From Mactra quadrangularis (taxonomy: Eukaryota > Mollusca > Bivalvia > Venerida > Mactridae): DNA of 64,000 nucleotides. The translations under genes were made by a program, and so were the position numbers. The stretch spans positions 34,193,222 to 34,257,221 of the forward strand of contig CM046294.1 in assembly GCA_025267735.1 (NCBI GenBank), given 5' to 3'. This document shows positions 1 to 11,066 of the stretch, one piece after another. The notes under the pieces are model-generated. The model was not told the origin of the DNA. It worked only from the letters and a program-made list of their open reading frames with translations, and searched no databases. Position 1 is the first letter of the stretch. The number at the start of each line of letters is the position of its first letter.

Positions 1-2083
1 ATCCCTGAGGGACACCACATGTTATAGGAGCAGTAGAAGAATGTATACCGGCCACATCTACTAACTGGTGTCTATCTATTAAGTACATCTTACAGCATTT
101 CAAATATTTGTTACGGAAAATGGTCGTTACGGACACTCAGGAGTTTCGTAAGAGTTTCCTTCATTATATAGAAGTTACATTAAATGTACGCATAACTTGC
201 ACTTGATTACACCAATGCACAATACTGCATAGCAAATAACAATTTAATGTAAAAACACAAAAATATTGTTACCAACAACTGTGCTACAATCTTTATAGAA
301 GCCATTCCTAAAGGCGACATTAAAAAAATTGAGTTTGGGGTTTATTTCTCCATTCATCTATGAATAAACAAGATTAAAATTTTGTTTTACACAATATTTG
401 ATTCATTATTATATTATTAATTTGTTTAAAAAATAAGAACAACATATTTTGGAAAGAAATTTAACGATGCAAAAATAGTTACGGTAACTTAGAACTGTCT
501 TGGAGACAATCATAAAATGTAAAACATCTTAGAATTCCGCGTTAAACACCTTTAAAATCATACAATACACTACACATCTATTTCAAATAAATACATATTC
601 TAAACAATAGCAAACCTTTAGATTACTTGTTTTTTATATCAAATATTAAAAATAGTACTAGAGACGGCATTTTTCTAGCGAACTCTTGCCAAGAGCGTAG
701 TCTTTAATGTTTCCTTTGTATCAATTTAGCAACAATACTCTGAGTTAACATTTTCAAGTTATTATGTCAACAAATACTATTAAGTGTTGTGCATATGGTC
801 GTATATTACCTGGAGACACGTTTTGTTTCGAAATGGTATCAATTTCTGGATAATGGCTGATATGTAGATGACGTTCATCAAAGATCGCACATATGAAATC
901 AAATGGCAATTGTAAAAAGTAAAATGTAGTCGTGTTATTAAAGCTACTTTAAAGTCTATCGATAGACGTTTATTGTCTGTTATGTCCAGGCTTCCGTTAT
1001 TGTTGCGTTTTACTACTTATTCCTTTAATCCTAATTATAGGATTATTGAATTAAAGTTGACGAAAATTTAACTTTTTTAACTTAAATATTCCTATCTTAA
1101 GCTAAAGTCCCATAAACATAAAAATAGCCGTGAGGGCACCGTACGGGCGCCGTGAGAAACCCTGAATTCAGTGATGAAATGTACTATCTTTACGACTGAC
1201 GTGATAATTAAATAATCGAAACAAAATGATTGTATGCATCAACATTTCAAAAATAGTTTGGTATAATTATCATTGGCCTCAGACATTCAATACTATAATT
1301 ATATAGGTTTAATGTACTTGCATGCCCGTTTTAGCGCGAACCATTGTGACGTCCATGACGTCGTAAAATACCGACAACGTCGCTAAGGTTACCAGAAAAA
1401 CAAACAAGAAGCATGAAGGTACATGTATCTGCATGCCAACTTTTATCATAATCGGTGAACATTATAGTTTTTTCGTGTTTTTTCTCCGAGTAAGGTACCG
1501 ATCCACCTTAAATATAAATATATGTCTCTAAAAAGTCTTCTGTGTGATCGAAGCTAATGGTCAAAATTAAGTAAAATGAAATGAAAATGAAAAACGAAGT
1601 AGTCACTATTCTCACTATTACACAAATGTACAGGGTATGCCAAAAGCCGTGTACCCTCAATGTGTACATTCAGCACACATGTATTGCATATCATAATATT
1701 GAAGGCTTATATTGCCCCCCCCCTATCTCTTGGTGGCTGCGGTGGTGCCGTTTAGGATGTAATATCATCAACAATTTAGTTAAAAGTTAGTTAAAATGTT
1801 TCCGTCAAGATGGTAGATCTTAAAATCTTGGTGGCAACTCCACTTAACCTCTCCGTTTAATCCATCTTGAAGCAAATTTCTGGTTCAAGAAATTAACAAC
1901 GCAATTTACAAATAGGTGAGAAGTTCCATGTTGAAAAAAGGGTTGTGTTGTCTACTTAAGGGATCACCCTCAAGGTAGTCAAACAAGAAGGCATCACTTA
2001 TTTAAGTACCAAAGGATTGCTACAAAAAACTTTATGACAGTAAATTGCAGTAAGATTAAGGGATTTTACGCAGGAATGAGCTA
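1..2083. other. Gene-free AT-rich stretch
   Basis: No credible exon, RNA gene or clear repeat was seen here. The open frames are short, low-complexity and without splice or domain support. A few ttacgg words (near 110-140 and 480) resemble the CpG-rich patch at 2630-3210. Confidence 0.5.
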
Positions 2084-2140
2084 TGATTGTTTGTTTGGGT
2101 TTTACGGCGCATCAACACAGAAAGGTCATATCGCGCCGAA
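2084..2140 (-). repeat. LINE/SINE 3' tail fragment
   Basis: On the minus strand this reads as the block cggcgcgatatgacc followed by ttctgtgttg, gcgccgtaaaaccc and a short CAAA-type tail. The same block occurs at 18482-18545, where it directly follows the end of a LINE reading frame. It is therefore read as a detached copy of that 3' end. Confidence 0.6.
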
Positions 2141-2629
2141 AAAAAGAACTGTGATCACTTATCTTGGTTAATATGATGTATTGAGACATGGACGATGCGC
2201 AACTTCTGTTTTACCCTGTATGAAAAGTAGCGTATACGAGTAACCGGTTCTATGCCATTCGCTGACATAAATGAGAAAATCGTCAACGTTTCTATTATTG
2301 ATATTAGAAAGGTTAAAGATGGTAGGCCTTTTTTAATTACATTTTTGGCATAAGAAAAAGAAGGCGAGCGGCAAAACTATCATTACTGAGTCTTCTACTA
2401 AGTAGAACGTGCAAGGTGGGGAGACAGAACCTTAAACACCAGTAATACAGGAATCTCCACCTAATCAGACAAGATAGAACTGCTCTATTCCTTTTCTCAA
2501 CTTTTCCCATTAAACATTCAACAAAAACAACAAGCGTAGTGTACGTATTCGTGTCATTTTTTAACTCAACTAGTCAACAATAAACATTTTACAATCATGA
2601 AACCTACGAAATTAATGTGCCGTTGTTGC

Positions 2630-3210
2630 GCTTAGGTATTGTACGTACCCCGCAAGATCTCCGTACGATTGTCCACGGCTCTCTTTACGGGTAAATGCTG
2701 TGCGTTATCGTGTCTGAAAGATGTGCAGACACGGGTCTTTACGACTCGTTTTGATTCAATTCTTCTTACGGACCCATCCGTTACCCGCACGACAGCCCGC
2801 ATGGTCATCTACGATTACATGTCGGTAAACAACATTATTTCGCTATTGTTACCACATCCTTGCGGTCTTACGGCTAACGGCTTATAATGAAATCGCGTTC
2901 AGTCGTACGGTTCGTTACGAGGGACGTACGAGTACCGTGCGGCATCCGTACGGGTCATACGATACGTATTCTGTTTCTCTTTATTTTCTTAACAGGCTTT
3001 ACGTCATCATCTTATTAGTCCTTGCGGCAGCCGCACGGGAGTCTACATTCGTAAATAGCCCGTACGATGCCCGTACTGCCGCCCTTAGGATTGACTGCAC
3101 GGCTCTAAAATTTATGTGACCACAAACCCGTAGACACATCGTACATACCCAAGGCTTCCCACGGTCTATGGCTGTTTGCCCGTGCGGGTCCGCAACAAGC
3201 TACGATTTTA
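2630..3210. other. CpG-rich patch full of CGTACG and TTACGG words
   Basis: About 580 bp with far more CG dinucleotides than the surrounding DNA. The words cgtacg, ttacgg and cccgta recur at irregular spacing (for example near 2662, 2905, 2925, 2948 and 3060). No conserved protein or splice structure was seen. It could be a decayed array of a short word or an unmethylated regulatory island. Confidence 0.45.
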
Positions 3211-4187
3211 TGGGACTGAGGCTTTATATCAACTAAATCCCTTCCAAGTATAGCAGCAAGACCTTTCCATCACTAGATGATGTCAGTAACCTCCAAAGTA
3301 GGCATGCATCAATAATTTTCTCTTCGTAAATGTTGTATCAATCTAGTGTAGAATTACCAAACCAATCTTTTACATAGCGGATATGATGACCAATACACGA
3401 TAACTTCATTCTGTTTGCTACATTAGTTGATCATTCAATCTGAAAATATATCAAGGAAAATCATATTAATATATTTGGTATTATATTCAATACGTTATAC
3501 GATATTAACCAAATTTAATAGTGTTATAGGTATCATCGTAATATTGTTAGACAAGAATTCAGTCATAGAAGATAAGATAAATATATCAATCAATCAACTT
3601 GATCAGGAATATGTGTGTTCATTGCCCTTTATCGGTATTCTTATTTAGTAGTTTTATACAAATAATAAATAAAGTGTTTTAATGTATATAAACGTTTATA
3701 CTGAAATAAAATGGCTGCATTATAAACCAAGACAAGGAGCTTCACTGTAAACAGGTATATATTAGCAAAAATGTACGTAGACATTAAATACATTTTGCAT
3801 GAATATATAAAACTCAGGATTTTAATTGTATGTTTTATTTCTATCGTTACTTGTTCTAATATTCATTGTACGAAATCACTATTTCTCTGTAGAATAAAAT
3901 GTGTGTATTAAACGTATTTAATGAAGTTATTTTCATGGTTGCATATAAATTGTATTTAAATCTAAATAGTCATTATTCAGCTTATTTTCACCGCTAGCCT
4001 AATTGATTAAAAGTTAATTCCAACATGATAATCAATGGTGGAGATTTTTACATTTAAATTTAAAATGGACAATTTTATATGAAGTTATGTATTCCCAAGA
4101 GAAATTCTGTTTCAATATAGTAATGAGACCGCTTTGAGACTAGAACGATTTCATGATATCACTGTCTTTATGAATTTATAAAGTTAT
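3211..4187. other. Gene-free stretch
   Basis: AT-rich sequence with no supported gene or repeat structure. Confidence 0.45.
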
Positions 4188-4480
4188 GTTATGATATTTC
4201 ACATGCGAGCTTTGTAACAAATAAAAGAGTGAAAACGTTATGGTATTTCACATGCGAGCTTTGTAACAAATAAATGAGTGAAAACGTTATGGTATTTCAC
4301 ATGCGAGCTTTGTTACAAATAAATGAGTGAAAACGTTATGGTATTTCACATGCGAACTTTGTAACAAATAAATGAGTGAAAACGTTATGGTTTTTCACAT
4401 GCGAACTTTGTAACAAATAAAAGAGTGAAAACGTTATGGTTTTTCACATGCGAACTATGTAACAAATAAATGAGTGAAAA
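4188..4480. repeat. 49-bp minisatellite, six copies
   Basis: Six head-to-tail units start at about 4188, 4237, 4286, 4335, 4384 and 4433. Each contains ttcacatgcgagctttg and caaataaatgagtg. Units differ by only a few substitutions, so the array is young or homogenised. The spacing is constant at 49 bp with no separate spacers. Confidence 0.9.
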
Positions 4481-5205
4481 CATATCAGGAACATCAACGA
4501 GATACAGTCTAAACATCAAACAGGAAAGAAGGGGCTATTTTAGATTCTATTTTTTGTGATAAAAATAAAACTATAATAGAAATAAAATTAGAAATAAAAA
4601 TAACAGAAACATGAACCTACCAAACAATAATTATGAAAACTTTATATTTGATAAACATTTATATATAATGTTATCAATTGACTTATGATAGCGACATTTC
4701 TCAGACATTATGAGTAATTAAGACAAGGAAATGGAAATGTAAGTGCTTTTGGGAAATGCATTTGATATTTTTGTCTCAATAGAAAAGTATGATATTGCTA
4801 CATTTTCAACTTCTCCCGGGAATCTTGAAAAGGCAAAACCGTCTCACTTCTTTGACTGACAAACAAAGTATAGCTTGTATGTAAGTAATTCCAAAACATA
4901 AATACTGACATTAAAGTAGCATTACACGCACAATGGGTATTATAGTTCATAAAAATACGAAAGTTTTATTGCTTAAAAAGAGAATGAAGGTGATAGTTGT
5001 CACAAGAGATGGATAAAAGTATTCTAATACAGATAATAAAAACAATATGATGAGTAAAATATCTGAGCGAAATACGATTGGATTAAAAAAAAATGTTCCG
5101 CAATAATAACACAATATTCTTCTTCTCATTATTATTCACATAACCTGACATGTTAAAAAGTATTGTTTTAGTAATGATTGGTGGAAAATTATTTAATTAT
5201 TTATT
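4481..5205. other. Gene-free stretch
   Basis: AT-rich sequence without supported features. Confidence 0.4.
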
Positions 5206-5346
5206 GTTCGTTTTTTCTCAACTGTCAAAGCATGAATAATTTCACGGTGACTTCGTGCTCTTTGTCTAACACTCGTGATATTGAGATAGTGTGTAATCAT
5301 CCACCGTGAAATTATTCATGCTTTGACAGTTGAGAAAAAAACGAAC
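5206..5346. repeat. 141-bp foldback (hairpin) element, copy 1
   Basis: Arms at 5206-5249 and 5302-5346 are nearly perfect reverse complements (gttcgttttttctcaactg against its complement). They enclose a loop of about 52 bp. A second copy with the same loop lies at 46154-46290. Weaker similarity continues downstream of both copies (about 5425-5460 and 46400-46435), so the hairpin is probably part of a longer dispersed element. Confidence 0.85.
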
Positions 5347-8300
5347 ACTACCAACATTTTAACTTGTATAACTGATGTAAATTAAAGCTTTTCTGAATGA
5401 AATCAAAATGCTGTTACTAGTGTTTCGTCTAGATGAAAGCTATGCATTGATTGGTCGACACAAAGGTCATTTCGACGTGACCCTCCTAACGAACCTTAGA
5501 GATCCTGTACGACAGCGTTCTACGGGATATCTATACAGAAGATTGAATCGTTGCATCGTTGTGACCAACAATTTACACCCTGGCTTTTTCCGTGATGCTT
5601 TTAAGCAAACCCAACAATCAAGAGTAATGAGAAATAGATAGATCAAGTGAATAATGGTAGATCTCGTGTCTTTAAACCTCGTCAATGCCACCATTTTGAC
5701 TTTGTAACCCCCTTACACTTTAATATAACATCAGCTACAGACTTTATAGCGTAGTGTTTTACTAACTTTTAAATCAAATAGCAATATACTGTTGATAATG
5801 TGTAATTTTGAGTGACTTCAATTAAAATACGAGTATATGTCTGAAATCTCACATGTAAACATATTATATTACATATACATTCATTTTTGATATATTGCTT
5901 TGTCTAAAGTAACTGTCAGTACATTTGTGTTTCGAAGAATATCAGATTAAAACAACAAAATTAGTTTGACGTTGGTATCAATGACCGGCTTTAAGACGAA
6001 GTGATTGATCACTATTCAAGACGAAGTGATTGATCACTATTAAAATCTTGATGAAAAAAGCTACACCCAAATGTTTCAATGCGCTTGCATTGAATTTCCA
6101 AGAGATACATTGAAGGGATCTGTGTAGCTGAATGGTGCAATCAGTTTTTCATTCAACAACGTTCTTTCTTTCACAAAACATTAATACTATGAACCAATGA
6201 AATAAATAATATTTATTTGACAAAAAAACACCATATCAGGCAGCACGCGAAATTGCATGTATTTGTTCGTGGTTTGTGTTAGCGCTTCATCATATCACAA
6301 TAGTTCTTAATTGTCGCTTAGTTATGTCGATAGAATACCAGTGCACTGTTATTACTGAAGGCTACAAGGAGTGTTCTGTGTGTATGCTGTAATGTTAAAA
6401 GTCTCAGAAAATAATACCATTGAGTTGAATACTCCTTAATTTTATATTATATTCAGACAGGATCAAATCATTATTTCAAACTGTTTTGTTCGAGATTAGT
6501 CAACGAGCCCATATCTCTATGCTCGAGAATTAATGGAAACGAGTTATTTAATATTAATTTTGACCCATAAACTATTACATAATGGAGCAGTTGTATGCAA
6601 CAAACATTGTATAAATTCAAGGATTTTTCCAAATGCATTTTATAAAGTTGAGACATGGGACAATAAAATAAAAAACAACAGTATAAACCCGTGAAATAAT
6701 CAGTTTTATTGTTGTAAAATATAGAGCTGTATTAGAATGTGTCTGATGAAACATTGATAGCGAAATAATACATATTGCAAGGTTAAATATGAATGATTTC
6801 AAAATTATATATATAATTGTATCATCACGTTAACTTGACACCACTAATTGTATAAACATTCAAATTATGGAACATTCATACATTTCAACAAGTGTTCGAT
6901 GAATAACGCGGACAGTCCAATTATTAAATGATTATTAGAACTATATATCTCTACTGGTAGCACTTGACTTAATTTTAATAATGTTTTGACATTTTGTCTT
7001 ATTGTGATTTAATCATGTTTTGCGAATGCAGTTATGAAAAATATATAATCTAAGTTGCAATGTTCAGCCGAAAATATAAAACTTTTTCGCATACATGTAA
7101 TGTTAAGGTCAATTGGACGATCACATTTAATAAATTTTACAATGTCAGTTTTATTACGCATTAACCTCGGCGAGGCTTTTAACAAATTTTACATTTAGTC
7201 CTCGTGTTTCAACAGATAAAATAGTAGAAATGGATACACACATTTCGATTAAGATTGTGTTATATCTGATTTCATTATTTATATATTAAACGATGCCATA
7301 AGCGTATTACATGTAACACTTAATAATAGAATAGAGGCAGTAGGTTATCAGATTAATACTGACGCTAGTACCGTGTCTGCACAGACTTCATTATTATAAT
7401 AGATACAATATGTTATAACTATGTCTAAACAGATATGGGTTCAAATTATATTCCAAGGATAATGTTTTATCACGTATTAATGATAAATGTTTTGTCTGTG
7501 TTATCACACTTAAATAAATTACATTACGTATTCATCATGACAGTATCACTACATCGTCAAAATCTGATTGACATATGCTGTAGTTCAATTTGATTTTGGA
7601 AAAGTATAATTTGTTCATGCCTAGTTTAAAAATACAAGGGAAGCCATCCAGCTTCGGCGACTTTGACAATCTTGTGTACGCTGGCCGGTTTTAAAAGTGC
7701 AGTAAAGGATTGTGTATTTTTTTATTGGAGTTGAGTTTCTTAAAGCATAATGGCATATAAATGATAATTTCAAACCAGATTGTTTTCTCCGTCTTTAGGC
7801 ATGTGTGGCATTGTTAAATGCCACTTTCGTCAAAAATATTGAAACATGAATCTTTGTTTCAATAAACGCAGAATCGTTTTGCTTATGATGTCACTTCAGT
7901 TTCACGAATGACCATAACAAATAAACAATATTATTCTACCATAATACCGGGTACTGTTCAGTTAATAATATTTCTTAGAATGGAGACTACCACAAGCAGA
8001 CTATAACCCTCTACATTATAAAAACATAATCAGAACGGATATTTGACAGACACACAAGTTTTACATACGAGTAAAGAAAATCATTCGTTCGTAGAAAGAA
8101 CTATTATAGCGTAGTGTAAGAATTTTCCTTTTCAAGATGTTTATTAGGGTATTCATTATATCACAATGTGTGTAAATTGTCGCCTAGAAACAGCAATAAA
8201 AACACAAACTAATGCATTATTATTCCTGGGCGTTCTGGAAGTGTTTTGTATGTGTATCTAATGTAATGTCAAAACATCTCCAAAACCATGAACACTGAAT

Positions 8301-9079
8301 AACTTTGATTTGAAATTCTAGGATATCAAATTATCTTCTTGAGTTGTTATGTTTGCAATTATTGTCTTGATTCACTAGGATGATGAATAAAGCATTAGCT
8401 ATTCACCGTGTCTTCAAAAAATCTTGACATACTTCAGGGTCAATAACCGTTTTTCGTGAAACATCATAATTTACCACTGACTGAAAACGATTATCGGAAA
8501 CCCTTTGTTACATACCAAAGAAAAAGTACGAAGGAGATAATTGTGAATTGAAATTTGCATTTAAAATTATGATTGGAAAAATAATATTAGAGCCAGTATG
8601 ATGACCACTAAGATACCAAATATCTACAACTTCAGTAACTTTCACATTATTCACACTAATCTACAAGTTTTGACACACTTATAAACCGAACATAAACCTT
8701 ACTTAGTCATGGCTCTTGACAATTTGCGCTTGATAGTATTCTCTCCCAATATCAAATAAGCATGAATAAATACAATACAGCACATTTGATCAAAAAGTGG
8801 TACAAATATGAAACGTTCTCTGAACTGATATCTCCGTCTTCAACTATTTAGTGGTGCGTCTTTTCTAAAGGGACAAAACCAGTATAGAAAATATTCCATA
8901 CATAGGGATGCTGAAGTTGCTCCCCCTTAAACAATTTCTTATATTTGTTGACTTGATTTGCAACTTTCAAATTCAAATAAAGTTTTTCCACATTTCATTT
9001 ATGGTTATAATGATGTATTAGCACTGCACTTTGACAGCATAACAGTGACATATTAACTTGATTGATCAAAACAATAAAC
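5347..9079. other. Gene-free stretch with decayed repeats
   Basis: No gene is supported. Visible structure includes a direct repeat of about 25 bp at 5995-6045 containing the palindrome agtgattgatcact. There is also a diverged duplication of about 140 bp (6283-6420 against 8146-8290, sharing tatcacaat, aattgtcgc and gtgtatctgtaatgt-like blocks). Confidence 0.45.
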
Positions 9080-9440
9080 TAGAGCTCATCGAGTCGTAGC
9101 ATTTTAAGTCCAAAGATTGCTTCAGGTCACTGTGACCTTGACCTTTGACCTACTGACACTAAAAATCAAGGGATCATATATCAGCAACAACCAACTAAGA
9201 CACCAATTATGGTGTCCCTAGGCTAAACATGATGCAAGTTATTGAGCAGCCAATGATTTCTGGCTCAATGTCACTGTGGCGATGACCATTAATATTAAAA
9301 TCAAGGTCATGGTCATGGCCAACACAGACACAAATTATGGTGTCCCTAAGCTTTATATATTCAAGTAATTGAACTGACACGAATTTTATGCTTCAGGTCA
9401 CTGTAACCTTGACAATTGACCTACTGAACCAAAATTCAAT
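9080..9440. repeat. Dispersed repeat rich in AGGTCA half-sites
   Basis: The segment contains ggtcactgtgaccttgacc, ctttgacctactgac and further aaggtca words in both orientations. It looks like a dispersed repeat. The half-sites resemble nuclear-receptor binding motifs, but nothing here shows that they are used. Confidence 0.5.
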
Positions 9441-10890
9441 TGGAACATCTATGGGTTGTTGCCATCCATTATACCAAGAAATGGTTACCTAGTAGTAGGT
9501 GAAATAAGTTTGAAGTAAATGAGCGGACAAGACTTTGCTTACAACAGACAGACAGTCGGCATAACATTATACGACAGAAGAGCATATAAATGAACAATAA
9601 TAAAAACAACCAAATCAGGATATAATACAGCAGTATTCTACTTTATTGAAAAGGGTCATATCATGCATTATACAAATATCATGGACAGTTATTTTATTAA
9701 CAAATATCATAGACGTTTTTTTACGTATATCTTTATCTAAATCATATTTATATCAGAATAGTTTTTCTTACAAAACAATAAAATAGAACAACATTACACA
9801 AACCCAGCTCAAGTCCAGCTAGAACCAAGCAAACATGAAATAACAAAAAATAAACTTAATATTAATTAATACAAAGAATAAAACAACTTTAAGATCTATT
9901 ACTTCTAAAAACAACATAGACTGAAATATAAGCACTCTACAACAACAACGAGGACACAATGGTATTTAATCGCTCACCCATTATGTAACGTAATGAGGCC
10001 CACATACATGGTTGATTAGTTATATCATTGTTTACGTTGATTATAATATAATTATTTTACATCAACTCAAACTAAGCATACATGTCTTCATTCACCATAC
10101 ATGTCTTTCAAGAAGCAGTGGTTTGGTACATTTAAATAAAGCCCCATTATCAAAAGTAACAGTGTAAAGGAAAAAAACATTTATCTATTTCAAACATATT
10201 TAATGAACAGATCTTTTAAATAAATGCAAGTATTGCTTAAATATGTTTGTTTATTGCATTTCACAGTAAAAGTTGATCGAAATCGAAAGTAGAATTTGGT
10301 TTTCAATACTTGAAACAAATACAGACACTGACCACCAAAGGAAAGTATAGATTGGTTTAAAATTATTTTTTTACTGGCCAAAATGACCAAACATCAGTTT
10401 TTTTAGCATGGGAAGGTCAAAACACAGCGTTTTAGTAAGGGATATAAAAAAGGATAAAAAGGGGTAGTTTTCTTAAGGTACACAATTTCATACGTTAGAT
10501 GAGTGCTTTTTCAGTATTCTGAAGTGAAGGGAAATTAAAGTTTTGCTTACTTTTGGTACACATCAAATGAATAAAATGCCTTTAAAAAATGGTATAAGCA
10601 GCAGTTCACTTTTGCGGACACTAATATTCAAGAAGAAAAGTGATGGTGCGACTAACAATTGAGAAGATGGTTGATTTCACTCAGGTAAAGCATTTTTCTA
10701 TTGCAGAAGGACAGTGTTCCAGACCTTAAGGCGTCACTAGCAGACGAATAGTGTTCGGGAGATAATTCAGGGGAGGTAATCGTGATCGTAATATTATAGT
10801 CCTGTCGCTCGATTAAATATCAGAACTGATTATTGACATAAATCAAGCACAGCTTTTCCCGCCGCCGTCAGTGGGCGGCTTCGATCACTA
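9441..10890. other. Gene-free stretch
   Basis: AT-rich sequence upstream of the Myb/SANT unit. No exon was recognised. Confidence 0.4.
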
Positions 10891-11040
10891 TGGTTGAGTT
10901 CAGCTGACATACTCGAGTTAACTTTAGTAACTAGAGTAAGAGGAAAACGAACGAGAGTTTAACTCCACTGACGTCATTTAACCTCTGACCTCTACTCGAG
11001 CTCAACCCACGTGTGCCTTTGAGTTGATTGAGTTTTCAAG

Positions 11041-11066
11041 ATGACGGCAACGGGTGGAAAAGATCT
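11041..11066 (+). CDS. Myb/SANT gene, coding exon 1
   Basis: Eight codons plus two bases, from the ATG at 11041 to a donor gtgagt at 11067. The split codon is completed by the T at 12089. Confidence 0.5.

Noticed and set aside
4188..4480. Possible CRISPR array
   Set aside because: The units are contiguous 49-bp repeats without unique spacers, and the genome is clearly eukaryotic.
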